DNA of 5,168 nt from Clostridiales bacterium (GTDB taxonomy: Bacteria; Bacillota; Clostridia; Lachnospirales; Lachnospiraceae). Where the stretch lies: NCBI GenBank assembly GCA_020859965.1, contig JAJBVF010000474.1:1-5168 (forward strand). Direction: 5' to 3'. Below, one piece after another: positions 1-5,168 of this stretch. The notes under the pieces are model-generated. The model was not told where the DNA came from. It worked only from the letters and a program-made list of their open reading frames with translations, and did not search any database. Both the position numbers and the translations under genes were made by a program. The number at the start of each line of letters is the position of its first letter. Within the stretch, counting starts at the first letter, position 1.

Positions 1-490
1 TGTCCGGCACTTCCTTCTGATAGCCATCCTCAATCTTCTGCTTGAACATACCGTAGCGATAACGGATACCGCAGCCATATGCCGAATAGCCCAGCGAAGC
101 CAGAGAATCCAGGAAACAAGCTGCCAGACGTCCAAGACCGCCGTTGCCAAGCGCCGCATCTGGCTCCTGATCCTCGATCACATTCAGGTCAAAGCCCATC
201 TCATCCAGTGCCTCTTTTACTTCCTTATAAGCGGTCAGGTTGATGAGGTTGTTTCCAAGCGCACGGCCCATCAGAAACTCCATCGACATATAATAAACAG
301 TCTTCGGATCGTCGATCTCATACTGTTTCTGAGTCGCCAGCCAGTTATTAATGATCTCGTCCTTCACCGCATAAGCTACCGCCTGGAACAGCTGCTGCTG
401 ATCCGCTTCCTTAATCGTCTTGCGGTAAAGCGTACGGACATTGTCCTTCACGCGCTCCTTGAATACCTCTTTATCAATCAGTTTACTCAT
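1..490 (-). CDS. glgP: Glycogen/starch/maltodextrin phosphorylase, N-terminal part (cut by window edge)
   Basis: Cytoplasmic PLP-dependent glycosyltransferase of family GT35, which releases glucose-1-phosphate from alpha-1,4-glucan ends using phosphate. Only the first 163 codons are in the window; the family is usually about 750-850 residues, so the catalytic C-terminal half with the PLP lysine is missing. Visible family landmarks are an N-terminal helix region (VRTLYRKTIKEADQQQLFQAVAYAVKDEI broken as residues 18-46), YYMSMEFLMGRALGNNL at 67-82, the very conserved glycine-rich GNGGLGRLAACFLDSLA at 115-131, YGCGIRYRYGMF at 138-149, and GYQKEVPD at 156-163. The start is the only in-frame ATG ahead of this homology. 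Its ribosome site is modest: AGGAA lies 13 bases upstream and a weaker GGAA lies 3 bases upstream. It follows ileS in the same direction after 164 bases, and I see no convincing promoter of its own. GlgP and MalP cannot be told apart from this fragment. Confidence 0.95.
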   Translation of the reverse strand, partial: MSKLIDKEVFKERVKDNVRTLYRKTIKEADQQQLFQAVAYAVKDEIINNWLATQKQYEIDDPKTVYYMSMEFLMGRALGNNLINLTAYKEVKEALDEMGFDLNVIEDQEPDAALGNGGLGRLAACFLDSLASLGYSAYGCGIRYRYGMFKQKIEDGYQKEVPD

Positions 491-548
491 AGTTTCCAAC
501 CATTTCCTTTCCAAATCTTCATTCTGTCAGTCTCATTGGCATCTATGC

Positions 549-620
549 AAAATCGCCTGGCGTTTTTCCCGCAGACATGGCAAAATCTGCAGCAAAGCTT
601 TGTCCCGGTCAGGCGATATT
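549..620 (-). terminator. Long imperfect stem-loop between ileS and glgP, possible ileS terminator
   Basis: ATCGCCTG at 552-559 is exactly complementary to CAGGCGAT at 610-617, and the arms extend to 549 and 620 with one mismatch. Inside the 50-base loop there is further imperfect pairing: a GCAGA/TCTGC hairpin at 571-590, or alternatively CCG and GACA blocks that lengthen the outer stem. A perfect palindrome CAAAGCTTTG lies at 593-602. Read in the direction of ileS, the second outer arm is followed by only four T residues (552-549), so it is a weak intrinsic terminator at best. On the other strand the tail is richer in T (TATTATTTTTGG), but no rightward gene lies upstream. It could also be a small repeat element. 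The structure is seen; the function is inferred. Confidence 0.4.
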
Positions 621-654
621 ATTTTTGGCCTGCTGTTATAACACATCCAGCATC

Positions 655-3600
655 TTACTGCAGCTTCTCCACACCGATTGTCGCCATCTCGCCATTGATA
701 TTCCATTCCTTGCTGTATCCGATGGCTTCTCCATATTCCGCGGCTTCCGCCATGACTTCGGAGAGGATTTCCTTCTCAGAATTCTGCATCACCTGGGCAA
801 GCTTTTCGTTGCCGGTCAGAGATACGCGGATCTTGTCCATCACCTCAAAGCCCGCTTCCTTACGCATGGTCTGGATCTTGCTGACCAGCTCGCGTACAAA
901 GCCTTCCTCAATCAGCTCCGGCGTCAGCTTTGTATCGATGACTACTGTGATCTCGCCGCCGCTTTCGGAGACATACCCCTCTGCCTGCGCCGCGTCGATC
1001 AGCAGGTCTTCCTCAGACAGAAGCACTTCATTGCCATCGACATCCAGCTTCAGGACGCCATTCGCCTTCAGCTCGCTCATTGCCTTGTTGCCATCCAGTT
1101 CCGGTAAAATCTGACGGATCTTTCCAAGCAGTTTGCCATACTTCGGTCCGACGGTGCGCATCTGCGGCTTAAACGTATAAGAAGTAAACTGGCTCACATC
1201 ATCTGTAAACACGACCTGCTTTACATTCAGCTCATCGCGGATGATATCTGTGAAATACTGGCTCAGAGTCTCCGGTGCCTTCACATACATAGAGGCGATT
1301 GGCTGACGGTTCTTAATATTCGCGGTGTTGCGGCACGCACGGCCCATCACTACCACCTTCAGAACCTCATCCATATTCTTCTCCAGCTCCGGATCGATGA
1401 GCGACTCATCAACCGCCGGGAACAGGCACAGATGGATGCTTTCCGGTGCAGACGCATCAATCTTCACCACAATATTCCGATAAATTTCCTCCGTGATAAA
1501 CGGAATCATCGGAGCCGCCGCCTTGCAGGTATTCACAATCGCTGTGTACAGAGTCATATAAGCATTGATTTTATCCTGCTCCATACCCTTCGCCCAGAAA
1601 CGTTCACGGCTTCTTCTGACATACCAGTTGCTCATGTCGTCCACAAATTCCTGCAGTGCGCGCGCCGCTTCCGGAATCCGGTAATTGCCAAGGTTGTCGT
1701 CCACCGACTGAATCATCGTATACATCTTGGAGAGCAGCCATTTGTCCATCACAGGCAGCTGTGCGTAATTCTCCTTCAGATACTGCTCCGCTTTTTCTAT
1801 AGCAGAGCCGCCGGCCAGCTGACCAGCATAATCCATCGGATTGAAATTGTCAATGTTCGCGTACAGCACATAGAACGCATAGGTATTCCACAAGGTTCCC
1901 AGGAATTTGCGCTGTCCTTCCATCACTGCTTTGCCGTGGAAACGGTTCGGCAGCCACGGTGCGCTGTTGATATAGAAATACCAGCGGATCGAATCCGCTC
2001 CGTACTGATCCAGAGCCTCAAACGGATCCACCGCATTCCCCTTAGACTTACTCATCTTCTGGCCGTTCTCGTCCTGTACATGGCCGAGCACGATGACATT
2101 CTCAAACGGCGCTTTGTTGAAGATCAGCGTCGAGATTGCCATCAGTGAGTAGAACCAGCCTCTCGTCTGATCCACAGCCTCTGAGATGAACTGTGCCGGG
2201 AAATGCTTTTCAAAATAGTCTTTATTTTCAAACGGATAATGATACTGCGCAAACGGCATCGATCCGGAATCAAACCAGCAGTCAATGACCTCCGGAACCC
2301 GGTGCATGATCTTCCCGCATTTCGGGCAGCGGATCGTCACCGCATCAATGTACGGGCGGTGCAGTTCGATATCATTATTAACACATTTTTCCGCGACAGC
2401 ATCCTCTCCCTCACACTCCTTCCAGAGTGTAAACAGCTCTTCCTTGCTGCCAATCGAATGCATATGGCCGCACTCGCACTCCCAGATATTCAGCGGCGTA
2501 CCCCAGTAGCGGTTTCTCGAAATGCCCCAATCCTGGACATTCTCCAGCCAATCGCCGAAACGCCCCTTGCCGATGCTCTCCGGGATCCAGTTCACCGTAT
2601 TATTATTGCGGATCAGGTCGTCGCGAACTGCCGTCATCTTGATAAACCATGACTCGCGCGCATAATAGATCAGCGGCGTGTCGCAGCGCCAGCAATGCGG
2701 ATAGCTGTGCTCAAATTTCGGAGCGGCAAAAAGCAGTCCCCGCTCATCCAGATCCTTAATCACATCCATATTCACGCCAGGCTCATTTTCCAGATCCTTG
2801 CGCAGCACGCAGGAATGCCCTGCCCACTTTGTCTCCTTCGTCATCATGCCCTTGTCGTCGACAAGCTGCAGGAATGGAAGGTCGTATTTTTTGCCGACCT
2901 TGCTGTCGTCCTCACCGAATGCCGGAGCGATGTGAACCACACCGGTACCGTCGGACATTGTTACATAGTCGTCGCAGACCACATAATAGCCTTTTTTCGG
3001 AAGCATCATCGGATACAATGCTTCGTATTCCGTAAATTCAAGATCTTTACCAGTATAAGTCTCCAGAACCTCATAAGTATCTGCGCCCAGCACGGTATCA
3101 CACAGCGCCTGTGCCAGAACATAAATCCAGGTCCTGCCCGCCTCATCCGCTTTTGTCCTTACTTTCACATAAGTCTCGTGCGGATTCACACAGAGCGCTA
3201 CGTTTGACGGAAGCGTCCACGGAGTCGTCGTCCATGCCAGAATATACACCGGTTCATCGCAGCCTGCAGACACTCTGACAGCCGCAGCCGTGTCGTCCTT
3301 TACCTTAAACCGGGCGATCGCCGAGCGCTCCTTCACATCCTTATAGCCCTGCGCTACCTCATGGCTGGAAAGCGGCGTCCCGCAGCGCGGGCAGTACGGC
3401 ACGATCTTGTGTCCCTTATACAGAAGGCCTTTGTTCCAGATTTCTTTCAGCGCCCACCATTCCGACTCAATAAAGTCGTCGTGATATGTCACATACGGGT
3501 CGTCCATATCCGCCCAGAAACCAACCGTCTGTGAGAAATCCTCCCACATACCCTTATACTTCCAGACGCTCTCCTTGCAATGCTCAATAAACGGCTCCAT

Positions 3601-3939
3601 GCCGTATTCTTCGATCTGCTCCTTGCCGTCCAGGCCGAGCATCTTCTCCACTTCCAGCTCCACCGGAAGTCCATGGGTATCCCATCCTGCCTTCCTCGGA
3701 ACCATCTTTCCCTTCATCGTCTGATACCGCGGAATCATATCTTTGATCACACGGGTCAGCACATGTCCAATGTGCGGTTTACCATTCGCGGTAGGTGGTC
3801 CGTCATAAAACGTGTAAATCTCCTGCCCCTCACGGGTCTCCATACTCTTCTCAAAAGTCCTGTTCTCTTTCCAGAACTTGCCGACCTTTTTCTCGGATTC
3901 TACATAATTCCGATTCGTCGCCACCTTATCATACAGCAT
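655..3939 (-). CDS. ileS: Isoleucyl-tRNA synthetase, IleS2 (eukaryote-like) type
   Basis: Cytoplasmic class I aminoacyl-tRNA synthetase that charges tRNA-Ile with isoleucine using ATP and edits misactivated valine. It has 1094 residues, in the 1030-1100 range of IleS2 rather than the roughly 930 of IleS1. Landmarks: ATP-binding PPTANGKPHIGH at 48-59 with canonical HIGH; GWDTHGLPVE at 85-94; CxxC (183,186) opening the connective insert; CP1 editing motifs TTTPWT at 237-242 and GTGVVHIAPAFGEDD at 331-345; further CxxC pairs at 416/419 and 538/541; WGISRNRYWGTPLNIW at 471-486; KMSKS at 628-632; anticodon-binding domain with YVRRSRERFW at 773-782; and a C-terminal extension without the cysteine zinc finger of IleS1. 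The frame opens at 3960, but I chose the Met at 3939: AGGAGG lies nine bases before it, the 3960 ATG has no ribosome site, and family proteins start with an M-YDKV-like sequence. A strong promoter lies at 4092-4121. The gene appears intact. Confidence 0.98.
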   Translation of the reverse strand: MLYDKVATNRNYVESEKKVGKFWKENRTFEKSMETREGQEIYTFYDGPPTANGKPHIGHVLTRVIKDMIPRYQTMKGKMVPRKAGWDTHGLPVELEVEKMLGLDGKEQIEEYGMEPFIEHCKESVWKYKGMWEDFSQTVGFWADMDDPYVTYHDDFIESEWWALKEIWNKGLLYKGHKIVPYCPRCGTPLSSHEVAQGYKDVKERSAIARFKVKDDTAAAVRVSAGCDEPVYILAWTTTPWTLPSNVALCVNPHETYVKVRTKADEAGRTWIYVLAQALCDTVLGADTYEVLETYTGKDLEFTEYEALYPMMLPKKGYYVVCDDYVTMSDGTGVVHIAPAFGEDDSKVGKKYDLPFLQLVDDKGMMTKETKWAGHSCVLRKDLENEPGVNMDVIKDLDERGLLFAAPKFEHSYPHCWRCDTPLIYYARESWFIKMTAVRDDLIRNNNTVNWIPESIGKGRFGDWLENVQDWGISRNRYWGTPLNIWECECGHMHSIGSKEELFTLWKECEGEDAVAEKCVNNDIELHRPYIDAVTIRCPKCGKIMHRVPEVIDCWFDSGSMPFAQYHYPFENKDYFEKHFPAQFISEAVDQTRGWFYSLMAISTLIFNKAPFENVIVLGHVQDENGQKMSKSKGNAVDPFEALDQYGADSIRWYFYINSAPWLPNRFHGKAVMEGQRKFLGTLWNTYAFYVLYANIDNFNPMDYAGQLAGGSAIEKAEQYLKENYAQLPVMDKWLLSKMYTMIQSVDDNLGNYRIPEAARALQEFVDDMSNWYVRRSRERFWAKGMEQDKINAYMTLYTAIVNTCKAAAPMIPFITEEIYRNIVVKIDASAPESIHLCLFPAVDESLIDPELEKNMDEVLKVVVMGRACRNTANIKNRQPIASMYVKAPETLSQYFTDIIRDELNVKQVVFTDDVSQFTSYTFKPQMRTVGPKYGKLLGKIRQILPELDGNKAMSELKANGVLKLDVDGNEVLLSEEDLLIDAAQAEGYVSESGGEITVVIDTKLTPELIEEGFVRELVSKIQTMRKEAGFEVMDKIRVSLTGNEKLAQVMQNSEKEILSEVMAEAAEYGEAIGYSKEWNINGEMATIGVEKLQ

Positions 3940-3948
3940 GGTCTGTAT

Positions 3949-3954
3949 CCTCCT
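3949..3954 (-). promoter_or_regulatory. Ribosome binding site that fixes the ileS start
   Basis: A full consensus AGGAGG, read on the minus strand, lies nine bases before the ATG at 3939. It sits inside the reading frame that would start at 3960, so it argues for the shorter protein by seven residues. The 3960 ATG is preceded by CCGTTACAAT with no purine-rich site. Confidence 0.9.
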
Positions 3955-3962
3955 GCCCATAT

Positions 3963-3985
3963 TGTAACGGTCCGCTGCCGCTACA
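3963..3985 (-). promoter_or_regulatory. Leader hairpin directly upstream of the ileS ribosome site
   Basis: On the minus strand TGTAGCGG pairs with CCGTTACA around a 7-base loop (CAGCGGA). Seven pairs are Watson-Crick and one is G-U. The G-U pair exists only in the ileS-sense RNA; on the plus strand the same position would be an A-C mismatch, which favours a role in this transcript. The hairpin ends 8 bases before the AGGAGG. It may tune translation or be a chance fold, and no known RNA family is recognised. Confidence 0.4.
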
Positions 3986-4000
3986 GTTCCTTATAATGAT

Positions 4001-4031
4001 AAAAATACAGTAAACGACCACGTCGTTTTAC
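4001..4031 (-). terminator. Candidate attenuator hairpin with U-tract in the ileS leader
   Basis: Read on the minus strand, GTAAAACGAC (4031-4022) pairs with GTCGTTTAC (4018-4010) across a GTG loop, giving nine pairs with one bulged A. TGTATTTTT follows, with seven T in nine. It lies about 55 bases after the predicted transcription start and about 70 bases before the ileS ATG. The form is that of an intrinsic terminator inside a leader, though the stem is AU-rich and so only moderately stable. Because the arms form an almost symmetrical DNA palindrome, a repressor operator is an alternative. There is no T-box GGGTGGNACCGCG-like sequence to provide a known antiterminator. Confidence 0.45.
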
Positions 4032-4037
4032 CTTAAA

Positions 4038-4085
4038 TTATAGCTTATCGTCAATACCCTGATACAGGCACGACTGCTCACACAT
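4038..4085 (-). CDS. Possible 15-codon leader mini-ORF in the ileS leader
   Basis: An ATG at 4085 opens a 15-codon frame ending in TAA, encoding MCEQSCLYQGIDDKL. The ATG lies seven bases after the -10 box of the ileS promoter, at the predicted first transcribed base, so it would be translated as a leaderless message; there is no ribosome site. Its stop lies six bases before the candidate attenuator stem, so a ribosome ending there would cover the 5' arm. Only one isoleucine codon is present, which does not fit classical starvation attenuation. A frame this short arises by chance about half the time after any ATG, so this is speculative. Confidence 0.2.
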   Translation of the reverse strand: MCEQSCLYQGIDDKL

Positions 4086-4091
4086 CTGTTT

Positions 4092-4121
4092 ATTATAGCC
4101 CACCACCAGAAGGATTGTCAA
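4092..4121 (-). promoter_or_regulatory. Strong sigma-A promoter for ileS
   Basis: On the minus strand a perfect -35 box TTGACA (4121-4116) and a perfect -10 box TATAAT (4097-4092) are separated by 18 bases. Transcription is expected to begin near 4085, giving a leader of about 146 bases before the ileS ATG at 3939. It is the only near-consensus promoter seen facing ileS. Confidence 0.85.
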
Positions 4122-4152
4122 TTTGTGAATCGTGAAAAATACGCAATATTCA

Positions 4153-4181
4153 TTGATTTTTCTATATAAATCGACTATACT
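4153..4181 (+). promoter_or_regulatory. Sigma-A-like promoter for the YesL-like gene
   Basis: TTGATT (4153-4158, four of six consensus) and TATACT (4176-4181, five of six) are separated by an optimal 17 bases. Transcription would start near 4188, leaving a leader of about 85 bases. It is back to back with the ileS promoter, with 31 bases between the two -35 boxes. The remainder of 4182-4255 holds no clear further element apart from a chance GCGGCCGC palindrome at 4221-4228. Confidence 0.65.
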
Positions 4182-4255
4182 GTTCCTCATACAGTTTTAT
4201 TTTACGCATATTGAAAACACGCGGCCGCCTTTCTGGCACCGCAAAATACGAAAAA

Positions 4256-4264
4256 GAGAGAGAG
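4256..4264 (+). promoter_or_regulatory. Purine-rich ribosome site of the YesL-like gene
   Basis: A short GA repeat (GAGAGAGAG) ends eight bases before the ATG at 4273 and can pair partly with the 16S tail. It is weaker than the ileS site. Together with the promoter at 4153-4181 it decides the start, because the more upstream in-frame ATG at 4132 lies before the promoter. Confidence 0.55.
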
Positions 4265-4272
4265 TGATACAA

Positions 4273-5037
4273 ATGAGTGGTTTTTTCAACATGGACAATG
4301 TCGTATGGCGTACTCTCGGACGCCTGGCCGATCTGATGATACTGAACATTCTTTTCATCATCTGCTGTATCCCGATCTTCACGATCGGCGCTTCTTTAAC
4401 TGCACTTAACTACGTGACACTGAAAATGCATGACGGCGAAGAGGGATACGCTGCCCGAAGCTTCTTCAAAGCCTTCCGGCAGAATTTCAAACAGGCCACT
4501 CCCATGTGGCTGATCGAGCTTGTTGTCGGATTCGTTCTGGTTCTCGATTTGATTATCCTGCAAAGTTTTGAAGGCACTCTGTACCGTGTGATGACCGTGA
4601 TCATTCTGATCCTGTGTATGGTCTACCTGATGATATTTTGTTATTTGTTTGCCGTCCAGTCACGGTTCGAGAATACTATCAGACACACATTTACAAACGC
4701 TTTTATCATGGCGATCGCCGATTTTCCGCGAACACTCGCCATGCTCGCTATTGCAGTCATCGCGGTCATCGTCTCATTCTACAATGTCACCACCATCACC
4801 TGGTCGCTGCTTGTATGGATCATGGTCGGCTTCGCGCTGATTTCTTACATCAATACCGGCTTTCTCAGCAAAATATTTAAAAAATATATGCCGGAGGAAG
4901 AAGCGGAAGGCGATCCGGATCACTGGGATATAGATGAGATCATGGGAACAGCAAAAGAGGCAATGACAGAAATCACAACGGCGGGAGAAGCAACGGCCGA
5001 AACAACAAACGTACCGGAAATCGAAGATAATAAATAA
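4273..5037 (+). CDS. YesL/DUF624 family integral membrane protein
   Basis: A 254-residue membrane protein of the YesL (DUF624) family, whose biochemical role is not established. In Bacilli and Clostridia such genes often stand beside carbohydrate uptake and degradation genes, but none is visible here. The N-terminal family signature is clear: a short FFNMDNVVWRTLGRLADL lead-in (4-21), then the first hydrophobic stretch with CCIPIFTIGASLTALNYVTLKM (31-52), then EEGYAARSFFKAFRQNFKQAT (56-76, given here as one conserved cytoplasmic-type loop). Hydrophobic segments fall at about 19-43, 79-97, 103-128, 153-170 and 175-197, giving about five passes. No cleavable signal peptide is seen. After KIFKKYMPEE the last 47 or so residues are acidic and rich in Glu, Ala and Thr. 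The start was chosen by promoter position, the GA-rich ribosome site and the family N-terminus. It is transcribed alone, divergently from ileS, and ends at a terminator 46 bases after the stop codon. Confidence 0.92.
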   Translation: MSGFFNMDNVVWRTLGRLADLMILNILFIICCIPIFTIGASLTALNYVTLKMHDGEEGYAARSFFKAFRQNFKQATPMWLIELVVGFVLVLDLIILQSFEGTLYRVMTVIILILCMVYLMIFCYLFAVQSRFENTIRHTFTNAFIMAIADFPRTLAMLAIAVIAVIVSFYNVTTITWSLLVWIMVGFALISYINTGFLSKIFKKYMPEEEAEGDPDHWDIDEIMGTAKEAMTEITTAGEATAETTNVPEIEDNK

Positions 5038-5083
5038 CCGGACGGAAAATACATAAGATTAAAAACCGAATAACAAAAGCCGA

Positions 5084-5117
5084 AAAAACGGGACATGGAA
5101 ATGCCCCGTTTTTATTT
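5084..5117 (+). terminator. Intrinsic terminator after the YesL-like gene
   Basis: ACGGGACAT (5088-5096) pairs with ATGCCCCGT (5101-5109) with one A-C mismatch, closed by a GNRA-type GGAA tetraloop. An upstream A-run (5084-5087) can pair with the first T residues after the stem. The tail TTTTTATTT runs to 5117. This is a textbook rho-independent terminator, and the A-run may let it act in both directions. The intron-like sequence begins one base after the T-rich tail. Confidence 0.9.
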
Positions 5118-5118
5118 C

Positions 5119-5168
5119 GTGCGCCTGGCGGCGCACGTTTCTAACCGGTGCAAGTCCGGAATCCGCCC
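5119..5168 (+). mobile_element. 5' end of a probable group II intron (cut by window edge)
   Basis: The stretch begins GTGCG, the conserved 5' end of bacterial group II introns. GTGCGCC (5119-5125) and GGCGCAC (5130-5136) form a perfect hairpin with a TGGC loop. CTAACCGGTGCAAGTCCGG (5141-5159) then gives a CCGG/CCGG hairpin with a TGCAAGT loop. This order of a short 5' hairpin followed by a hairpin with a TGnnAGT loop is what I recall from the start of domain I in bacterial introns, including class C members. Placement immediately behind an intrinsic terminator is the known target choice of class C. The rest, including the expected reverse transcriptase/maturase gene and domain V, lies outside the window, so class and integrity are unknown. 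Confidence 0.72.

Noticed and set aside
593..602. CAAAGCTTTG palindrome as an operator
   Set aside because: A 10-base palindrome can occur by chance and lies inside the larger inverted repeat, with no promoter recognised next to it.
1432..2148. Long open frame on the plus strand opposite ileS (238 codons)
   Set aside because: It lies wholly antisense to well-conserved ileS sequence, its translation resembles no family I know, and it has no ribosome site. The same holds for the other antisense frames between 536 and 3996.
4010..4031. T-box riboswitch for ileS
   Set aside because: A UGGU that could pair with a tRNA acceptor end occurs in the hairpin, but the conserved GGNACCGCG context, a Stem I and an antiterminator are missing, and only about 55 bases precede the hairpin.
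4038..4060. Second ileS promoter using TTGACG and TATAAT in the leader
   Set aside because: The two boxes are only six bases apart, too close for a sigma-A promoter, and no -35 box is found at the correct distance from that TATAAT.
4132..4272. In-frame N-terminal extension of the YesL-like protein from an ATG at 4132
   Set aside because: The ATG lies upstream of the promoter boxes at 4153-4181, and the extra 47 residues do not resemble the family N-terminus. The 4273 ATG has a GA-rich ribosome site and begins the family homology.
1..5168. CRISPR array, tRNA or rRNA gene
   Set aside because: No regularly spaced direct repeats were seen, and no tRNA cloverleaf or rRNA-like sequence was recognised on either strand.

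Overview
The window looks like a piece of chromosome from a Gram-positive, low-to-mid GC anaerobe of the Clostridia, most probably a gut Lachnospiraceae. This is judged from protein character (an eukaryote-like IleS, a YesL/DUF624 membrane protein, a Firmicutes-style GlgP), the strong AGGAGG ribosome site, sigma-A promoters and T-tailed terminators. No species can be named from the sequence alone.

Layout. Bases 490 to 1 (minus strand) hold the first 163 codons of a glycogen phosphorylase that runs off the left edge. A 164-base gap (491-654) contains a long imperfect inverted repeat that may end the ileS transcript. Bases 3939 to 655 (minus strand) encode a complete isoleucyl-tRNA synthetase of the IleS2 type; its start is placed at the internal Met preceded by AGGAGG, 21 bases inside the longest reading frame. 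The region 3940-4272 is a divergent control region. It holds a near-perfect sigma-A promoter for ileS, an approximately 146-base structured ileS leader without a recognisable T-box, and a back-to-back promoter for the rightward gene. Bases 4273-5037 (plus strand) encode a 254-residue, about five-pass YesL/DUF624 membrane protein, followed by a strong intrinsic terminator at 5084-5117.

The last 50 bases (5119-5168) begin with GTGCG directly after the T-run of that terminator. They fold like the 5' end of a bacterial group II intron, so a retroelement most likely continues to the right of the window. Insertion just behind a terminator hairpin is the habit of class C introns.

The three genes do not form one pathway. 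ileS is a translation housekeeping gene, glgP degrades glycogen and may be read from its own promoter or by read-through from ileS, and the YesL-like gene is a divergent single-gene unit. The points most worth following are the intron/terminator junction and the ileS leader, which carries a hairpin with a U-tract, a second hairpin next to the ribosome site, and a 15-codon mini-ORF whose ATG falls at the predicted transcription start. No wholly new system is evident.
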